Source: Streptomyces bungoensis (GTDB lineage Bacteria > Actinomycetota > Actinomycetes > Streptomycetales > Streptomycetaceae). Taken from it: a DNA stretch of 64,000 bases. The notes beneath the pieces were generated by a model that worked only from the letters and a program-made list of their open reading frames with translations, did no database searches and was not told the DNA's origin. A program made the translations under genes and the position numbers. Of the stretch, positions 54,505-63,231 are shown one piece after another (position 1 is the first letter of the stretch; every line of letters starts with the position of its first letter). The stretch covers positions 166,444-230,443 of the forward strand of contig NZ_KQ948854.1 in NCBI RefSeq assembly GCF_001514215.1, written 5' to 3'.

Positions 54505-54523
54505 CGGGCATTGAGTATGCCCG
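54505..54523 (-). terminator. Short hairpin after the NYN-domain gene
   Basis: A 7-bp stem (54505-54511 with 54517-54523) follows the NYN gene stop at 54532 on the minus strand and is followed by AATTGG. It is a weak terminator candidate. Confidence 0.4.
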
Positions 54524-54531
54524 TTGGACCT

Positions 54532-55875
54532 TCAGGACAGTCGCTTCAGAAGCACCGCAGAGGCGACGGGTCGGGCACCGGCCCGGGCGACCCCGTCGGC
54601 CACCTCCCGGTCGGTCGAGGCGACGATGACCGGCCGGCCCGGCGGCTCCGCGCGCACCAGCTGGCGGATCAGCTCGTCGGCCGTCACCCCGGGCTTGGAG
54701 AACAGCACCCGCACCCCGCGCGGCGGCGCGAGCAGCACCGGCGCGGCCAGTTCGGCGCCGTCGAAGACGCACGTGACCTCGGCACCGGTCTGCGCGGCGA
54801 GCGCCGAGAGCTGGCCGAGCAGCCGCAGCCGCTGCTTCTCCAGCGGCATCTGCGGATAGCCGGTCTTGGTCACGTTGTAGCCGTCGACGACCAGGTGCGC
54901 CTGCGGCAGCGCGAGCAACTGGTCGAGGATGGCCGGGTCGTGCTCGGACAGGGCGCGGGCCGCGATGTCCTTCGGGGTCATTCGTCCCGGTTCGACCGCG
55001 TCCACGGTCTCGGCGGGCCGCACCGACACCGGGGGCAGGGCGAGTTCGCGTCTGAGGCCCTGGGTGGCGTCGAGCAGGGTGTCGAGCAGCAGCCGGACCC
55101 GCATGTCCCCGACGCTGCGGCCCTCCCGGGCCGCCCGGCGGGTGGCCTCCAGGGCGGCCTCGGCCTCCCCCAGGCGGGCCTTGAGCCGCCGGGACTCGCT
55201 CTCGGCGGCCGACACCTGCGCCTGCCCCTCGGCGCGCACGGTCTCGGCCTCGGCCTGCGCCTTGCGCAGCGCGGCCTCCCCGCGCTTGACGTCGCTGAGG
55301 GCGGAGCGCAGCTTGCGGTGCAGCGACTCCGCCTCCTTCTTCACCGACTCCAGCTCGGCGCGCAGCCGTTCGGTCTCGGTCCGGGTGAGCTCACGGGCCC
55401 GCTCCAGCTCCTCGCGCAGCCGCTCCAGCTCCGCGCGGCTCTCCTCACCGGCCCGCTCGGCGTCCGCCCGCTGGGCCTCCTCGCCGGCCGCGGTGACCAG
55501 CTTCACCCAGCCCGCGGGGCGCAGTACGTAGGCCGCGGCCGCCACGTCGAGCGGGTCCGCGGCCGGGGGCGGCGAGCCGGAGTCGAGGGCGCCGGAGAGT
55601 TCCGGCTGCGCCTCTCTGAACCGGTCCCCGATCCGCTGCCGAAACAGCGGATCCGTCTCCAGCGCGGCCGCCATCGCGTTCCCGGCGAACTTGGTCCGCC
55701 GGTTCGGGGCGAAACGGGCGTACTGCCGCAACTGGGCGGGCAGTTCGGGCACGGTCAGGGCGCCGAAGCCGTCCGAGACGATCTGCACGACCCGTCGGCG
55801 CACGCCGTCGGGCAGCGGACGGTCAAGCACCTCAGCGGTGCCGTCGCCCGGCCCCCCGCCTGCGGTCTCCACCAT
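54532..55875 (-). CDS. NYN-domain (YacP-like) RNA-binding/nuclease protein with coiled coil
   Basis: 447 residues. The N-terminal ~150 residues are helical and unassigned; a long charged coiled coil (about 150-290, Glu/Arg-rich) follows; the C-terminal ~165 residues form a NYN/PIN-like domain with VVDGYNVTKT and acidic residues in VFDGAEL and ASTDREV. The closest described family is YacP/Rae1, a ribosome-associated endoribonuclease in Bacillus. Its RNA target here is unknown. It precedes a small zinc-ribbon gene on the same strand. Confidence 0.85.
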   Translation of the reverse strand: MVETAGGGPGDGTAEVLDRPLPDGVRRRVVQIVSDGFGALTVPELPAQLRQYARFAPNRRTKFAGNAMAAALETDPLFRQRIGDRFREAQPELSGALDSGSPPPAADPLDVAAAAYVLRPAGWVKLVTAAGEEAQRADAERAGEESRAELERLREELERARELTRTETERLRAELESVKKEAESLHRKLRSALSDVKRGEAALRKAQAEAETVRAEGQAQVSAAESESRRLKARLGEAEAALEATRRAAREGRSVGDMRVRLLLDTLLDATQGLRRELALPPVSVRPAETVDAVEPGRMTPKDIAARALSEHDPAILDQLLALPQAHLVVDGYNVTKTGYPQMPLEKQRLRLLGQLSALAAQTGAEVTCVFDGAELAAPVLLAPPRGVRVLFSKPGVTADELIRQLVRAEPPGRPVIVASTDREVADGVARAGARPVASAVLLKRLS

Positions 55876-55911
55876 CCGTCACACCCCAATACCTGTACGG
55901 GGCCGCTCCGC

Positions 55912-56151
55912 TCAGGAGGCGGCGCCCGGCCTGTCCACGAGTTCCACCTGGTCCACCGCGTTGCACCAGCGGCAGCGGACCGACTCGATGGTCTCACTGA
56001 CCACCTCGCGCTCCTCCACGGTCGGCTCGCCGGCCAGGTCGAGGTGGACGTACTCGACGACCTTGGACGAGCGGGTCACGTCGAACCGGGTGAGGTTGCC
56101 GCAGAGGGTGCAGCGCCATCGCGTCGTGGCGGTCGGCAGGGGAACCGTCAT
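55912..56151 (-). CDS. Small zinc-ribbon protein
   Basis: 79-residue cytoplasmic protein with two Cys pairs, CTLCGN near residue 15 and CRWCN near residue 60, the arrangement of a zinc ribbon. It has no other domain. It lies 36 bases upstream of the NYN-domain gene on the same strand, so the two are probably cotranscribed. It could be a nucleic-acid-binding partner; this is inference. Confidence 0.75.
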   Translation of the reverse strand: MTVPLPTATTRWRCTLCGNLTRFDVTRSSKVVEYVHLDLAGEPTVEEREVVSETIESVRCRWCNAVDQVELVDRPGAAS

Positions 56152-56229
56152 CGTGCCTGTTCGCTTCCTTCTCGGTGGGTCCGCGCCACTCCCGGACGCG
56201 TCTGGCTCGTAACCCTACGGCCTGCCGCG

Positions 56230-56448
56230 GCCTCGCCGCCCGTCCGTCCCCAGTGCCTGTCCGGCGGATCCTGTCGCAGACGCGGGGTACGGAACGCACA
56301 TCTGCCGCGTTGTCATCACTCGCCGACGCTCCGCGTCGACTCCCTCCTCCGCCTTGCAGCTGCACGCACCATACCCCGCTCACCTGCATTGACAGGGTCT
56401 GCCCGGTTCCCGCGACCTGATCCGCCGGACAGGCCCTGGCGGCGAGGC
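56230..56448. repeat. Nested inverted-repeat element (MITE-like)
   Basis: A perfect 16-bp inverted repeat, GCCTGTCCGGCGGATC (56255-56270) and its complement (56419-56434), brackets 148 bases. Further out, an 11-bp inverted repeat (56230-56240 with 56438-56448) flanks it. No open frame lies inside, and no target duplication is obvious. It fills most of the 338-base gap between the zinc-ribbon gene (minus) and the rhomboid gene (plus), that is, between two divergent promoters. Confidence 0.6.
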
Positions 56449-56489
56449 GGTCTGTCAGCCTGTGCCCCGTTACGTCATGCTCTGTAGTC

Positions 56490-57230
56490 ATGATCAGCAC
56501 GTGGAGCACGGCGGCCGGCAGGGCACTCAGGGCGGTGCGCGGCGGCCCGGCACCGGTGACGTACGGCCTCATCGCCCTGTGCTCCCTGATCTTCGTCCTG
56601 GGTCCGGCCTCGGGGCTCACCCCCGGGTACGGCCCGGGCGACGCGCTGTTCGCCGCGCAGCGCGCGTACTTCCGGCACTGGGGCGTCGTGCCGGCCCGGC
56701 TCTTCGACGGGTCCGCCCGGCAGGCGCTCACCCCGGTCACGGCCCTGTTCGTGCACGGCAGCTGGGTGCATCTGCTCGGCAACATGCTCTTCCTCTTCGT
56801 CTTCGGGATGATGACCGAGGAACGGATGGGCCGGGTGGAGTTCACCCTCTTCTACGTCGGCTGCGGATACCTGGCCCTGCTGGGCTACGCGGCCGCCAAC
56901 ACCGCCTCCGAGCAGTCGCTGGTCGGCGCGTCCGGGGCGATCTCGGCGGTCCTCGGAGCGTTCCTGTACCTGTTCCCGCGCGCCCGTGTCACCAGTCTCC
57001 TCCCCTTCCTGTTCTTCCTGCCGCTGCGCTTCCCGGCGTGGGTCGTGCTGCCGTTCTGGGCGGCCCTGCAGTGGCAGGCGGCCCGGCACTCCGGCCAGGG
57101 GCCCGGGGTGGCCTACCTGGCGCACCTGGTGGGTTTCGCCCTCGGGTTCTGCTACGCGTGGGCCCGATTCCGTACGACTAGAGTGAAAGCCGCCCCAGCT
57201 CCGGCCCCCGAGGGAGAGAACCAGCCGTGA
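56490..57230 (+). CDS. Rhomboid-family intramembrane serine protease
   Basis: 246-residue membrane protein with six or seven spans. The catalytic Ser is in GASGAIS and the His in AHLVGFALG; the N-terminal HGSWVHLLGNMLFL segment is also typical. Rhomboids cut transmembrane substrates, here unknown. ATG at 56490. Its stop overlaps the start of the next small gene (GTGA). Confidence 0.9.
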   Translation: MISTWSTAAGRALRAVRGGPAPVTYGLIALCSLIFVLGPASGLTPGYGPGDALFAAQRAYFRHWGVVPARLFDGSARQALTPVTALFVHGSWVHLLGNMLFLFVFGMMTEERMGRVEFTLFYVGCGYLALLGYAAANTASEQSLVGASGAISAVLGAFLYLFPRARVTSLLPFLFFLPLRFPAWVVLPFWAALQWQAARHSGQGPGVAYLAHLVGFALGFCYAWARFRTTRVKAAPAPAPEGENQP

Positions 57231-57508
57231 TCACCGCGATCGTTCTGATCAAGACCAGCGTGGACCGGATCCCGGAGATCGCGGAGCGGATCGCTTCGCT
57301 GGATTCGGTGAGCGAGGTGTTCTCCGTCACCGGTACGTACGACCTGATCGCGATGGTGCGGGTGCGGGAGCACGAGGATCTCGCCGAGGTGATTCCGGGG
57401 CGGATCAGCAAGATTCCGGGCGTCGAGGCCACCGACACCCACGTCGCGTTTCGTACGTACTCGCAGCATGACCTCGAGGCCGCGTTCTCCATCGGGCTGG
57501 ATTCCTGA
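57227..57508 (+). CDS. Lrp/AsnC ligand-binding (RAM) domain protein
   Basis: 93-residue protein that is only the C-terminal RAM domain of Lrp/AsnC regulators, without a DNA-binding helix-turn-helix. It starts MITAIVLIK and includes GTYDLIAMVRV. Such single-domain proteins oligomerise and bind amino acids. The GTG start overlaps the rhomboid stop, so it is translationally coupled. Role unknown; it could sense amino acids for the nearby Trp genes, but nothing here shows this. Confidence 0.88.
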   Translation: MITAIVLIKTSVDRIPEIAERIASLDSVSEVFSVTGTYDLIAMVRVREHEDLAEVIPGRISKIPGVEATDTHVAFRTYSQHDLEAAFSIGLDS

Positions 57509-57522
57509 CGCTCGGCGTCCGC

Positions 57523-57610
57523 GGGGCGCGGGGTCGTGCGCGGGTGCGGGTGCGTTGTGGCTTGTCGCGCCCACGCGGCGGAGCCGCATATCGACACAGT
57601 CCCGCGCCCC
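57523..57610. repeat. GC-rich hairpin repeat of a Streptomyces intergenic type
   Basis: An outer 10-bp inverted repeat (57523-57532 with 57601-57610) encloses a smaller GCGGC-N3-GCCGC hairpin. I recall similar GC-rich fold-back sequences in the gaps between Streptomyces genes. It lies between the RAM-domain gene and the convergent aminotransferase gene and can also act as a terminator. Confidence 0.6.
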
Positions 57611-57638
57611 TGGGTGGCTGCACCTCAGGTTCGGTGCT

Positions 57639-59000
57639 TCACACCGCCGGGACGCAGCGGCCGTTCTCCGTGCGGTAGGTCCACCGGGCGCCGTTCGTGA
57701 CCAGTTCCCTCACCGCGCTCACGAAGCGCTCCACGTGCTCGTCCGGGGTGCCCGCGCCGAAGCTGACGCGGATGGCGTTCAGGGACTTCTCGCCGGGGGC
57801 CGCCTCGGGGGCGCCGCAGGTGCCCTGGGCCTGGTGGTCGGCGCCGAGCAGGGTGCGGACCAGGGGGTGGGCGCAGAACAGGCCGTCGCGGACGCCGATG
57901 CCGTACTCGGCGGAGAGGGCGGCGGCGAAGTGGGAGCTGTTCCAGCCCTCGACGACGAAGGAGAGGACGCCGACGCGCGGGGCGTCGTCACCGAAGAGGG
58001 AGAGGATCCGCACCTCGGGCACCTCGGCCAGGCCCTCGCGGACCGTGCGGATCAGGTGCCGCTCCAGGGCCACCAGGGTGTCCCAGCCGGCCTCGGTGAG
58101 GGCCTTGCAGGCGGAGGCCACGGCGTAGGCGCCGATCACGTTCGGGGAGCCGGCCTCGTGCCGGGCGGCGTTCTCGTGCCACTCCACCGCCACCGACCCG
58201 TCCGCGCGCCGGGTGACCTGGCGGCTGGCGCCGCCGCCGGCGAGGTACGGCTCGGCCGCGACCAGCCAGTCGGCGCGGCCGGCCAGTACCCCGGAGCCGA
58301 ACGGGGCGTACAGCTTGTGCCCGGAGAACGCGATCCAGTCGACGTCCAGGTCCCGCACCGACACCGGGTGGTGCGGGGCCAGCTGGGCGGCGTCCAGGAC
58401 GATCCGGGCGCCGTGGGCGTGGGCGGCGGCGGCCAGCTCGCGCACCGGCCACAGCTCGCCGGTGACGTTGGAGGCGCCGGTGACGCAGACCAGCGCGGGA
58501 CCGTGGGGGGCGCGGTCGGCGAGGGCCCGCTCCAGGGTCTCGACGGCCTGCCGCGGGGTGCGCGGCGCGTCGAGGTACGTCACCCGGGCGTCCGGCCAGG
58601 GCAGCAGGGAGGCGTGGTGCTCGGTCTCGAAGACGAAGACCCGGCAGTCGGCGGGGAGCGCGCGGGCGAGCAGGTTCAGGGAGTCCGTGGTCGACCGGGT
58701 GAAGATCAGCTGGTCGGTCTCCCGGCAGTCCAGGAACCGGGCGACCGCGAGGCGGGCGTTCTCGAACAGGTCGGTGGAGAGCTGGGAGAGGTAGCCGGCG
58801 CCGCGGTGGACGCTGCCGTAGTACGGCGCGTAGGCGGCCACGTCGTCCCAGACGCGCTGGAGGGCGGGGGCGCTGGCCGCGTAGTCGAGGGCGGCGTAGG
58901 CGACTTCGCCGCCCGTGACGAGCGGGACGGTGACATCCCCGCCCAGAACGGGCAGCGGGGCACAAACGGTCTGGGCGGTGGCAGCGGTGGAGACGGACAT
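57639..59000 (-). CDS. Class V PLP aminotransferase (cysteine-desulfurase/kynureninase-like)
   Basis: 453-residue PLP enzyme of class V. The cofactor Lys is in SGHKLYAPFGSG; DAAQLAPHHPVSV and the early SVHRGAGYLSQ segments are typical. Its closest general shape is to SufS/Csd and kynureninase-like proteins, but it has no Suf genes beside it. Function is open: cysteine desulfurase, or another aminotransferase. It lies in the Trp region, 354 bases downstream of trpD on the same strand, with a possible leader peptide. Confidence 0.8.
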   Translation of the reverse strand: MSVSTAATAQTVCAPLPVLGGDVTVPLVTGGEVAYAALDYAASAPALQRVWDDVAAYAPYYGSVHRGAGYLSQLSTDLFENARLAVARFLDCRETDQLIFTRSTTDSLNLLARALPADCRVFVFETEHHASLLPWPDARVTYLDAPRTPRQAVETLERALADRAPHGPALVCVTGASNVTGELWPVRELAAAAHAHGARIVLDAAQLAPHHPVSVRDLDVDWIAFSGHKLYAPFGSGVLAGRADWLVAAEPYLAGGGASRQVTRRADGSVAVEWHENAARHEAGSPNVIGAYAVASACKALTEAGWDTLVALERHLIRTVREGLAEVPEVRILSLFGDDAPRVGVLSFVVEGWNSSHFAAALSAEYGIGVRDGLFCAHPLVRTLLGADHQAQGTCGAPEAAPGEKSLNAIRVSFGAGTPDEHVERFVSAVRELVTNGARWTYRTENGRCVPAV

Positions 59001-59099
59001 GGCGGACTCCTGTGAGGGTGCGCGGGACCGCCGCGCGAGCGCGTGGGGCTCGAGCGCGGGGAGGGTGGAAAGGGGTGTGCGGAGGCGGGGCTCTACGCC

Positions 59100-59120
59100 C
59101 TAGCGCATTCGCTTGCTCAC
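59100..59120 (-). CDS. Candidate 6-codon leader peptide
   Basis: On the minus strand, GAGGGAG is followed six bases later by GTG AGC AAG CGA ATG CGC TAG, which encodes MSKRMR. It lies 100 bases upstream of the class V aminotransferase. A 8-bp hairpin (59143-59150 with 59160-59167) is just upstream. The ribosome site is stronger than those of many real genes in the window. It may be a regulatory upstream frame; no amino acid is repeated. Confidence 0.35.
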   Translation of the reverse strand: MSKRMR

Positions 59121-59353
59121 AGAAGGCTCCCTCGAACGACCAGGACCCCTGGGTTCGTGAGGGGTCCGCGCTTGCCGCAGACCTCGCTGCCTGCGGCCTG
59201 GTCTTCACCCGGGGCACCCCGCCACGGACGGAGGGTTGCCGGACAGTCGGCCGGGGCCTCATGACTGTCACTCATGACCTGGGAAGGAAGTTACGCGAGG
59301 TGATCGCGGTCCCGCAACCCGTGTCCGGATCGCGGGACCGCGCGCCTCGCCGG

Positions 59354-60418
59354 TCAGGCGTTGCTGGCCGCCACCCAGCGCTCCAGGGTCCGCTTGGCCG
59401 CACCGGAGTCGATCGACTCCGCCGCCTTGGCCATCTGGGCCCGGATCTGCTCGGTCAGGGGTGCGTCCGTCGGGCGCAGGGCGACGAGGGCGGCCGCCGA
59501 GTTCAGCAGGACGGCGTCCCGCACCGGCCCCGTCTCGCCGTCCAGCAGGCGGCGGGCGACCTCGGCGTTGTACGACGCGTCCGCGCCGCGCAGGGCCTCC
59601 ACGGGGACCAGGTCCAGGCCCACGTCGCGCGGGTCGAAGGTCTCCTCGGCGACCTTGCCGTCCCGGACCACCCAGACCCGGGAGCAGGCGGTGGTGGTCA
59701 GCTCGTCCAGCCCGTCGTCGCCCCGGAAGACCAGGGCGGAGTTGCCGCGCTCGGCGAGCACGCCGGCGACGATCGGTGCCATCCGGGGGTCGGCCACGCC
59801 GACGGCCTGGCACCGCACCTTCGCCGGGTTGGTCAGCGGGCCCAGCACGTTGAAGGTGGTCCGGATGCCCAACTGGCCGCGCGCCGCGGCGACGTGGCGC
59901 AGCGCGGGGTGGAACTTCACCGCGAAGCAGAAGGTGATGCCGGCCTCCTCGGCGACCTGGGGGACCCGTTCCAGCGGCAGGTTCAGGTTGACGCCGAGCT
60001 TCTCCAGCACGTCGGAGGCGCCCGAGGCCGAGGACGCGGCCCGGTTGCCGTGCTTGACGACCTTCGCGCCGGTGCCGGCCACGACGATCGAGGACATGGT
60101 GGAGATGTTCACGGTCCGGGCGTTGTCGCCGCCGGTGCCGACGATGTCGACGGTCTCCCCGGGCACCTCGATCACGTTCGCGTGCTCGTACATGGCCCGG
60201 ACGAGCCCGGTGATCTCCTGAACCGTCTCGCCCTTGGCCCGCAGCGCCACGGCGAAGCCGGCGATCTGGGCGTCCGTCGCCTCGCCGCGCATGATGCGGT
60301 CCATCGCCCATGCCGTCGCGTCCGCGCTCTGGTCCCTGCCCTCGAGCAGGGCGTTCAGCACCGTGGGCCAGGAACGGCCCGCCGCGGTGTCGCCTCCAGC
60401 GGGGGTCACAGCGCTCAT
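59354..60418 (-). CDS. trpD: Anthranilate phosphoribosyltransferase (TrpD)
   Basis: 354-residue enzyme for the second step of tryptophan synthesis, joining anthranilate and PRPP. It has [13 protein letters not shown] (PRPP site), KHGNRAASS, and the metal/substrate motif DEL in the C-terminal domain. ATG at 60418 follows AGGAGCGG. It is coded 23 kb from trpEG and is a single trp gene between the aminotransferase and the bc1 operon; position matches Rv2192c. No Trp leader is visible directly upstream of it. Confidence 0.95.
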   Translation of the reverse strand: MSAVTPAGGDTAAGRSWPTVLNALLEGRDQSADATAWAMDRIMRGEATDAQIAGFAVALRAKGETVQEITGLVRAMYEHANVIEVPGETVDIVGTGGDNARTVNISTMSSIVVAGTGAKVVKHGNRAASSASGASDVLEKLGVNLNLPLERVPQVAEEAGITFCFAVKFHPALRHVAAARGQLGIRTTFNVLGPLTNPAKVRCQAVGVADPRMAPIVAGVLAERGNSALVFRGDDGLDELTTTACSRVWVVRDGKVAEETFDPRDVGLDLVPVEALRGADASYNAEVARRLLDGETGPVRDAVLLNSAAALVALRPTDAPLTEQIRAQMAKAAESIDSGAAKRTLERWVAASNA

Positions 60419-60480
60419 CAGCCGCTCCTGGTGTGTCGGGGGAACCGTCCGATGCCACCCTATCCAGCCCCGGGCACCGC

Positions 60481-60515
60481 GAAGGGCCCCGTCCGGCTGC
60501 CGGACGGGGCCCTTC
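60481..60515 (-). terminator. Strong hairpin terminator of the qcr operon
   Basis: A 17-bp stem (60481-60497 with 60499-60515) follows the qcrB stop at 60539 and insulates trpD. Confidence 0.88.
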
Positions 60516-60538
60516 TGCGTGGTGTGGCGACGCGGGGA

Positions 60539-62176
60539 TCAGTGGTGGCCGTGGCCGCTCGTGATCTCCTTGTACTCGTCGACGCTCGGCTTCTGGATCT
60601 GGTTGTCCTCGCCGTAGTAGGCGTTGCTGAGCTTGACGCGCAGCTTCTCGGACGACTTCACCTTCCGCTCGACGCCGTTCTCGTCGACCGTCGGGCCGAT
60701 CTCGGCCGGCACGTACTGCTCGTGCGCGGTGAGCGTGTGCAGCTGCTCCTGGCTGAGCGGCTCGTGCACCTCGATGAACTCACCGTGCGGCAGCCGCTTG
60801 ATGATGCCGGTCTCGCGACCGTGCAGCACCTTCTCGCGGTCGCGGCGCTGGAGGCCGAGGCAGATCCGCTTGGTGACCAGGAACGCGAGGACCGGTCCGA
60901 CGAAGACGAAGATCCGCACGAACCAGGTGACCGCGTTGATCGACAGGTGGAAGTGCGTGGCCCACAGGTCGTTGCCGCCGCCGATCAGCAGGGTCAGGTA
61001 GATCGTCATCCAGGCGACGCCGAGACCCGTGCGGGTCGGGGCGTTGCGCGGGCGGTCCAGGATGTGGTGCTCGCGCTTGTCGCCGGTGACCCAGGACTCG
61101 ATGAACGGGTACACCGCGATCGCCGCCAGGACCAGCGGGAAGACCACCAGCGGGATGAACACGCCGAGGACCAGCGTGTGACCCCAGAAGTTGACCTCCC
61201 AGCCCGGCATGAAGCGGATCAGGCCCTCGGAGAAGCCCATGTACCAGTCGGGCTGGGCGCCGGTGGACACCTGGTCCGGCCGGTAGGGGCCCATGGCCCA
61301 GATCGGGTTGATCTGGGTGACCGCGGAGATGGCCGCGATGACACCGAAGACCAGGAAGAAGAAGCCTCCGGCCTTGGCCATGTAGACCGGCAGCAGCGGC
61401 ATGCCGACGACGTTCTTCTCGCTCTTGCCGGGGCCCGCGAACTGCGTGTGCTTGTGGTAGAAGACCAGGATCAGGTGGCCCACCATCAGGCCGAGCATGA
61501 TGCCCGGCAGCAGCAGGATGTGGATCGAGTAGAACCGGGCCACGAAGTCGTGGCCGGGGAACTCGCCGCCGAAGAGGAAGAACGACAGGTACGTGCCGAC
61601 GATCGGCACGGACAGGATCGCGCCCTCCATGAAGCGGACACCGGTGCCGGAGAGCAGGTCGTCCGGGAGCGAGTAACCGGTGAAGCCGGTGAACATGCCC
61701 AGGACGAAGAGCAGGAAGCCGAACAGCCAGTTGACCTCACGCGGCTTGCGGAACGCGCCGGTGAAGAACACGCGCATCATGTGCACGAACATGCCGGCGA
61801 GGAAGATCAGCGCGGCCCAGTGGTGGATCTGCCGGACGAGCAGACCACCGCGCACGTCGAAGGAGATGTGCAGGGTCGAGTTGAAGGCCTCGGACATCAG
61901 CTGTCCCTGGAGCGGGACGTAACTGCCGTGGTACTCCACCTCGTTCATCGACGGGTGGAAGAACAGCGTCAGGTACACACCCGTCAGGATGATGATGATG
62001 AAGCTGTACATGCACACTTCGCCCAACATGAACGACCAGTGGTCGGGGAAGATCTTGCGCATGTTGGACTTGGCCAGGGAGTAGATCCCGAGCCGGCCGT
62101 CGGCCCAGTCGGCGACGCGCTCGCCGGCCGGTGCCTTCCCGCGCGAGCGGGACTGTTCGTCGGGTGCAGTACTCAT
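60539..62176 (-). CDS. qcrB: Cytochrome bc1 complex cytochrome b subunit (QcrB)
   Basis: 545-residue membrane subunit of the menaquinol:cytochrome c reductase. It has eight or more spans, two His pairs for the b-type hemes, and the Qo-site PDWY motif (about residue 320). A long C-terminal soluble tail is typical of actinobacteria. ATG at 62176 overlaps the qcrA stop by four bases. A hairpin terminator follows. Confidence 0.97.
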   Translation of the reverse strand: MSTAPDEQSRSRGKAPAGERVADWADGRLGIYSLAKSNMRKIFPDHWSFMLGEVCMYSFIIIILTGVYLTLFFHPSMNEVEYHGSYVPLQGQLMSEAFNSTLHISFDVRGGLLVRQIHHWAALIFLAGMFVHMMRVFFTGAFRKPREVNWLFGFLLFVLGMFTGFTGYSLPDDLLSGTGVRFMEGAILSVPIVGTYLSFFLFGGEFPGHDFVARFYSIHILLLPGIMLGLMVGHLILVFYHKHTQFAGPGKSEKNVVGMPLLPVYMAKAGGFFFLVFGVIAAISAVTQINPIWAMGPYRPDQVSTGAQPDWYMGFSEGLIRFMPGWEVNFWGHTLVLGVFIPLVVFPLVLAAIAVYPFIESWVTGDKREHHILDRPRNAPTRTGLGVAWMTIYLTLLIGGGNDLWATHFHLSINAVTWFVRIFVFVGPVLAFLVTKRICLGLQRRDREKVLHGRETGIIKRLPHGEFIEVHEPLSQEQLHTLTAHEQYVPAEIGPTVDENGVERKVKSSEKLRVKLSNAYYGEDNQIQKPSVDEYKEITSGHGHH

Positions 62177-63231
62177 CCGCGCTCCCAGAATGCAGGACCG
62201 ACGGGCTCCTCGAAGTCGCCGAGCGCCTGGAGGTAACCCTCGTCGTTCACGCCGATCCGCAGCTGCGGCAGGGCGTGACCGGCGGGGCCGAAGATCACTC
62301 GGGCACCGTCGGAGAGGTCGAAGGTGGACTGGTGGCACGGGCACAGCACGTGGTGCGTCTGCTGCTCGTACAGGGAGATCGGGCAGCCGACGTGGGTGCA
62401 GATCTTCGAGTAGGCGACGATGCCCTCGTGCGACCAGTCGAGCTCGCGCTTGTCCTTGATGTTGCCCGGCTGCAGCCGGACGATCATCAGCGCCGCCTTG
62501 GCGATCTCGGTCTGGAACTCCTCACTGGTCTCCTCCAGGCCCTCGGGCTTGGCGAAGGTGAGCGAACCGACCTGGACGTCCTCGGGACGCAGCGGCTGGT
62601 TCGTGTTCATGTTGACCAGCAGCTTGCCCTTGGCCCACAGCGTGTGGCGGAGCTTGGAGTGGGGCAGCGGGCCGAGGTCGCGCAGCAGCATGACGCCGGA
62701 GAGCGGCACCAGGGTGAGCGCGCCGAGCATGGTGTTGCGGATCAGCTTGCGGCGGCCGAGCGCCGACTCCTTGGCGCCCTGGCGGAAGTCCGCGTGGACC
62801 TTCGCCCGGACCTCCGGGGGAGCCTCGATCGGGTGCCGCTCGTCGGCGACCTCGACGTCGGACATCAGGGTGCGGGCCCAGTGGACCGCGCCCGCGCCGA
62901 TGCAGAACAGCGCCACACCGAGGGTCAGGCCCAGCGCGAAGTTCAGCGCGCTGATGTGACCGATCGGGAAGACGAAGATCGCCCGGTCGTGCGGGATGGT
63001 CACGTACGAGACGATGAAGCCGAGGGTGGCCAGCATCGACACCGTGAACAGCAGGGCGACCGCGCGCTCGGACCGCTTGGCGGCCCGCTCGTCGATGTCC
63101 TGGATGCGGTGCTCGTGGGGCGGCAGCCCCGGGTCGGCGAACGGGTTCTCCTCGTCCGCGACGCCCACGGCGCCGTGCGCGTGGTCCTGCTCTGCGGGCA
63201 GGTTCTCTTCTGGAATGTCTTGGCTACTCAT
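62173..63231 (-). CDS. qcrA: Cytochrome bc1 complex Rieske iron-sulfur subunit (QcrA)
   Basis: 352-residue Rieske protein with three N-terminal membrane spans, an actinobacterial feature, and a C-terminal Rieske domain with CTHVGC (about 277-282) and CPCHQS (about 297-302), which bind the [2Fe-2S] cluster. It passes electrons from menaquinol to QcrC. Its ATG overlaps the qcrC stop by four bases, and its stop overlaps qcrB, so all three are translationally coupled. Confidence 0.96.
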   Translation of the reverse strand: MSSQDIPEENLPAEQDHAHGAVGVADEENPFADPGLPPHEHRIQDIDERAAKRSERAVALLFTVSMLATLGFIVSYVTIPHDRAIFVFPIGHISALNFALGLTLGVALFCIGAGAVHWARTLMSDVEVADERHPIEAPPEVRAKVHADFRQGAKESALGRRKLIRNTMLGALTLVPLSGVMLLRDLGPLPHSKLRHTLWAKGKLLVNMNTNQPLRPEDVQVGSLTFAKPEGLEETSEEFQTEIAKAALMIVRLQPGNIKDKRELDWSHEGIVAYSKICTHVGCPISLYEQQTHHVLCPCHQSTFDLSDGARVIFGPAGHALPQLRIGVNDEGYLQALGDFEEPVGPAFWERG

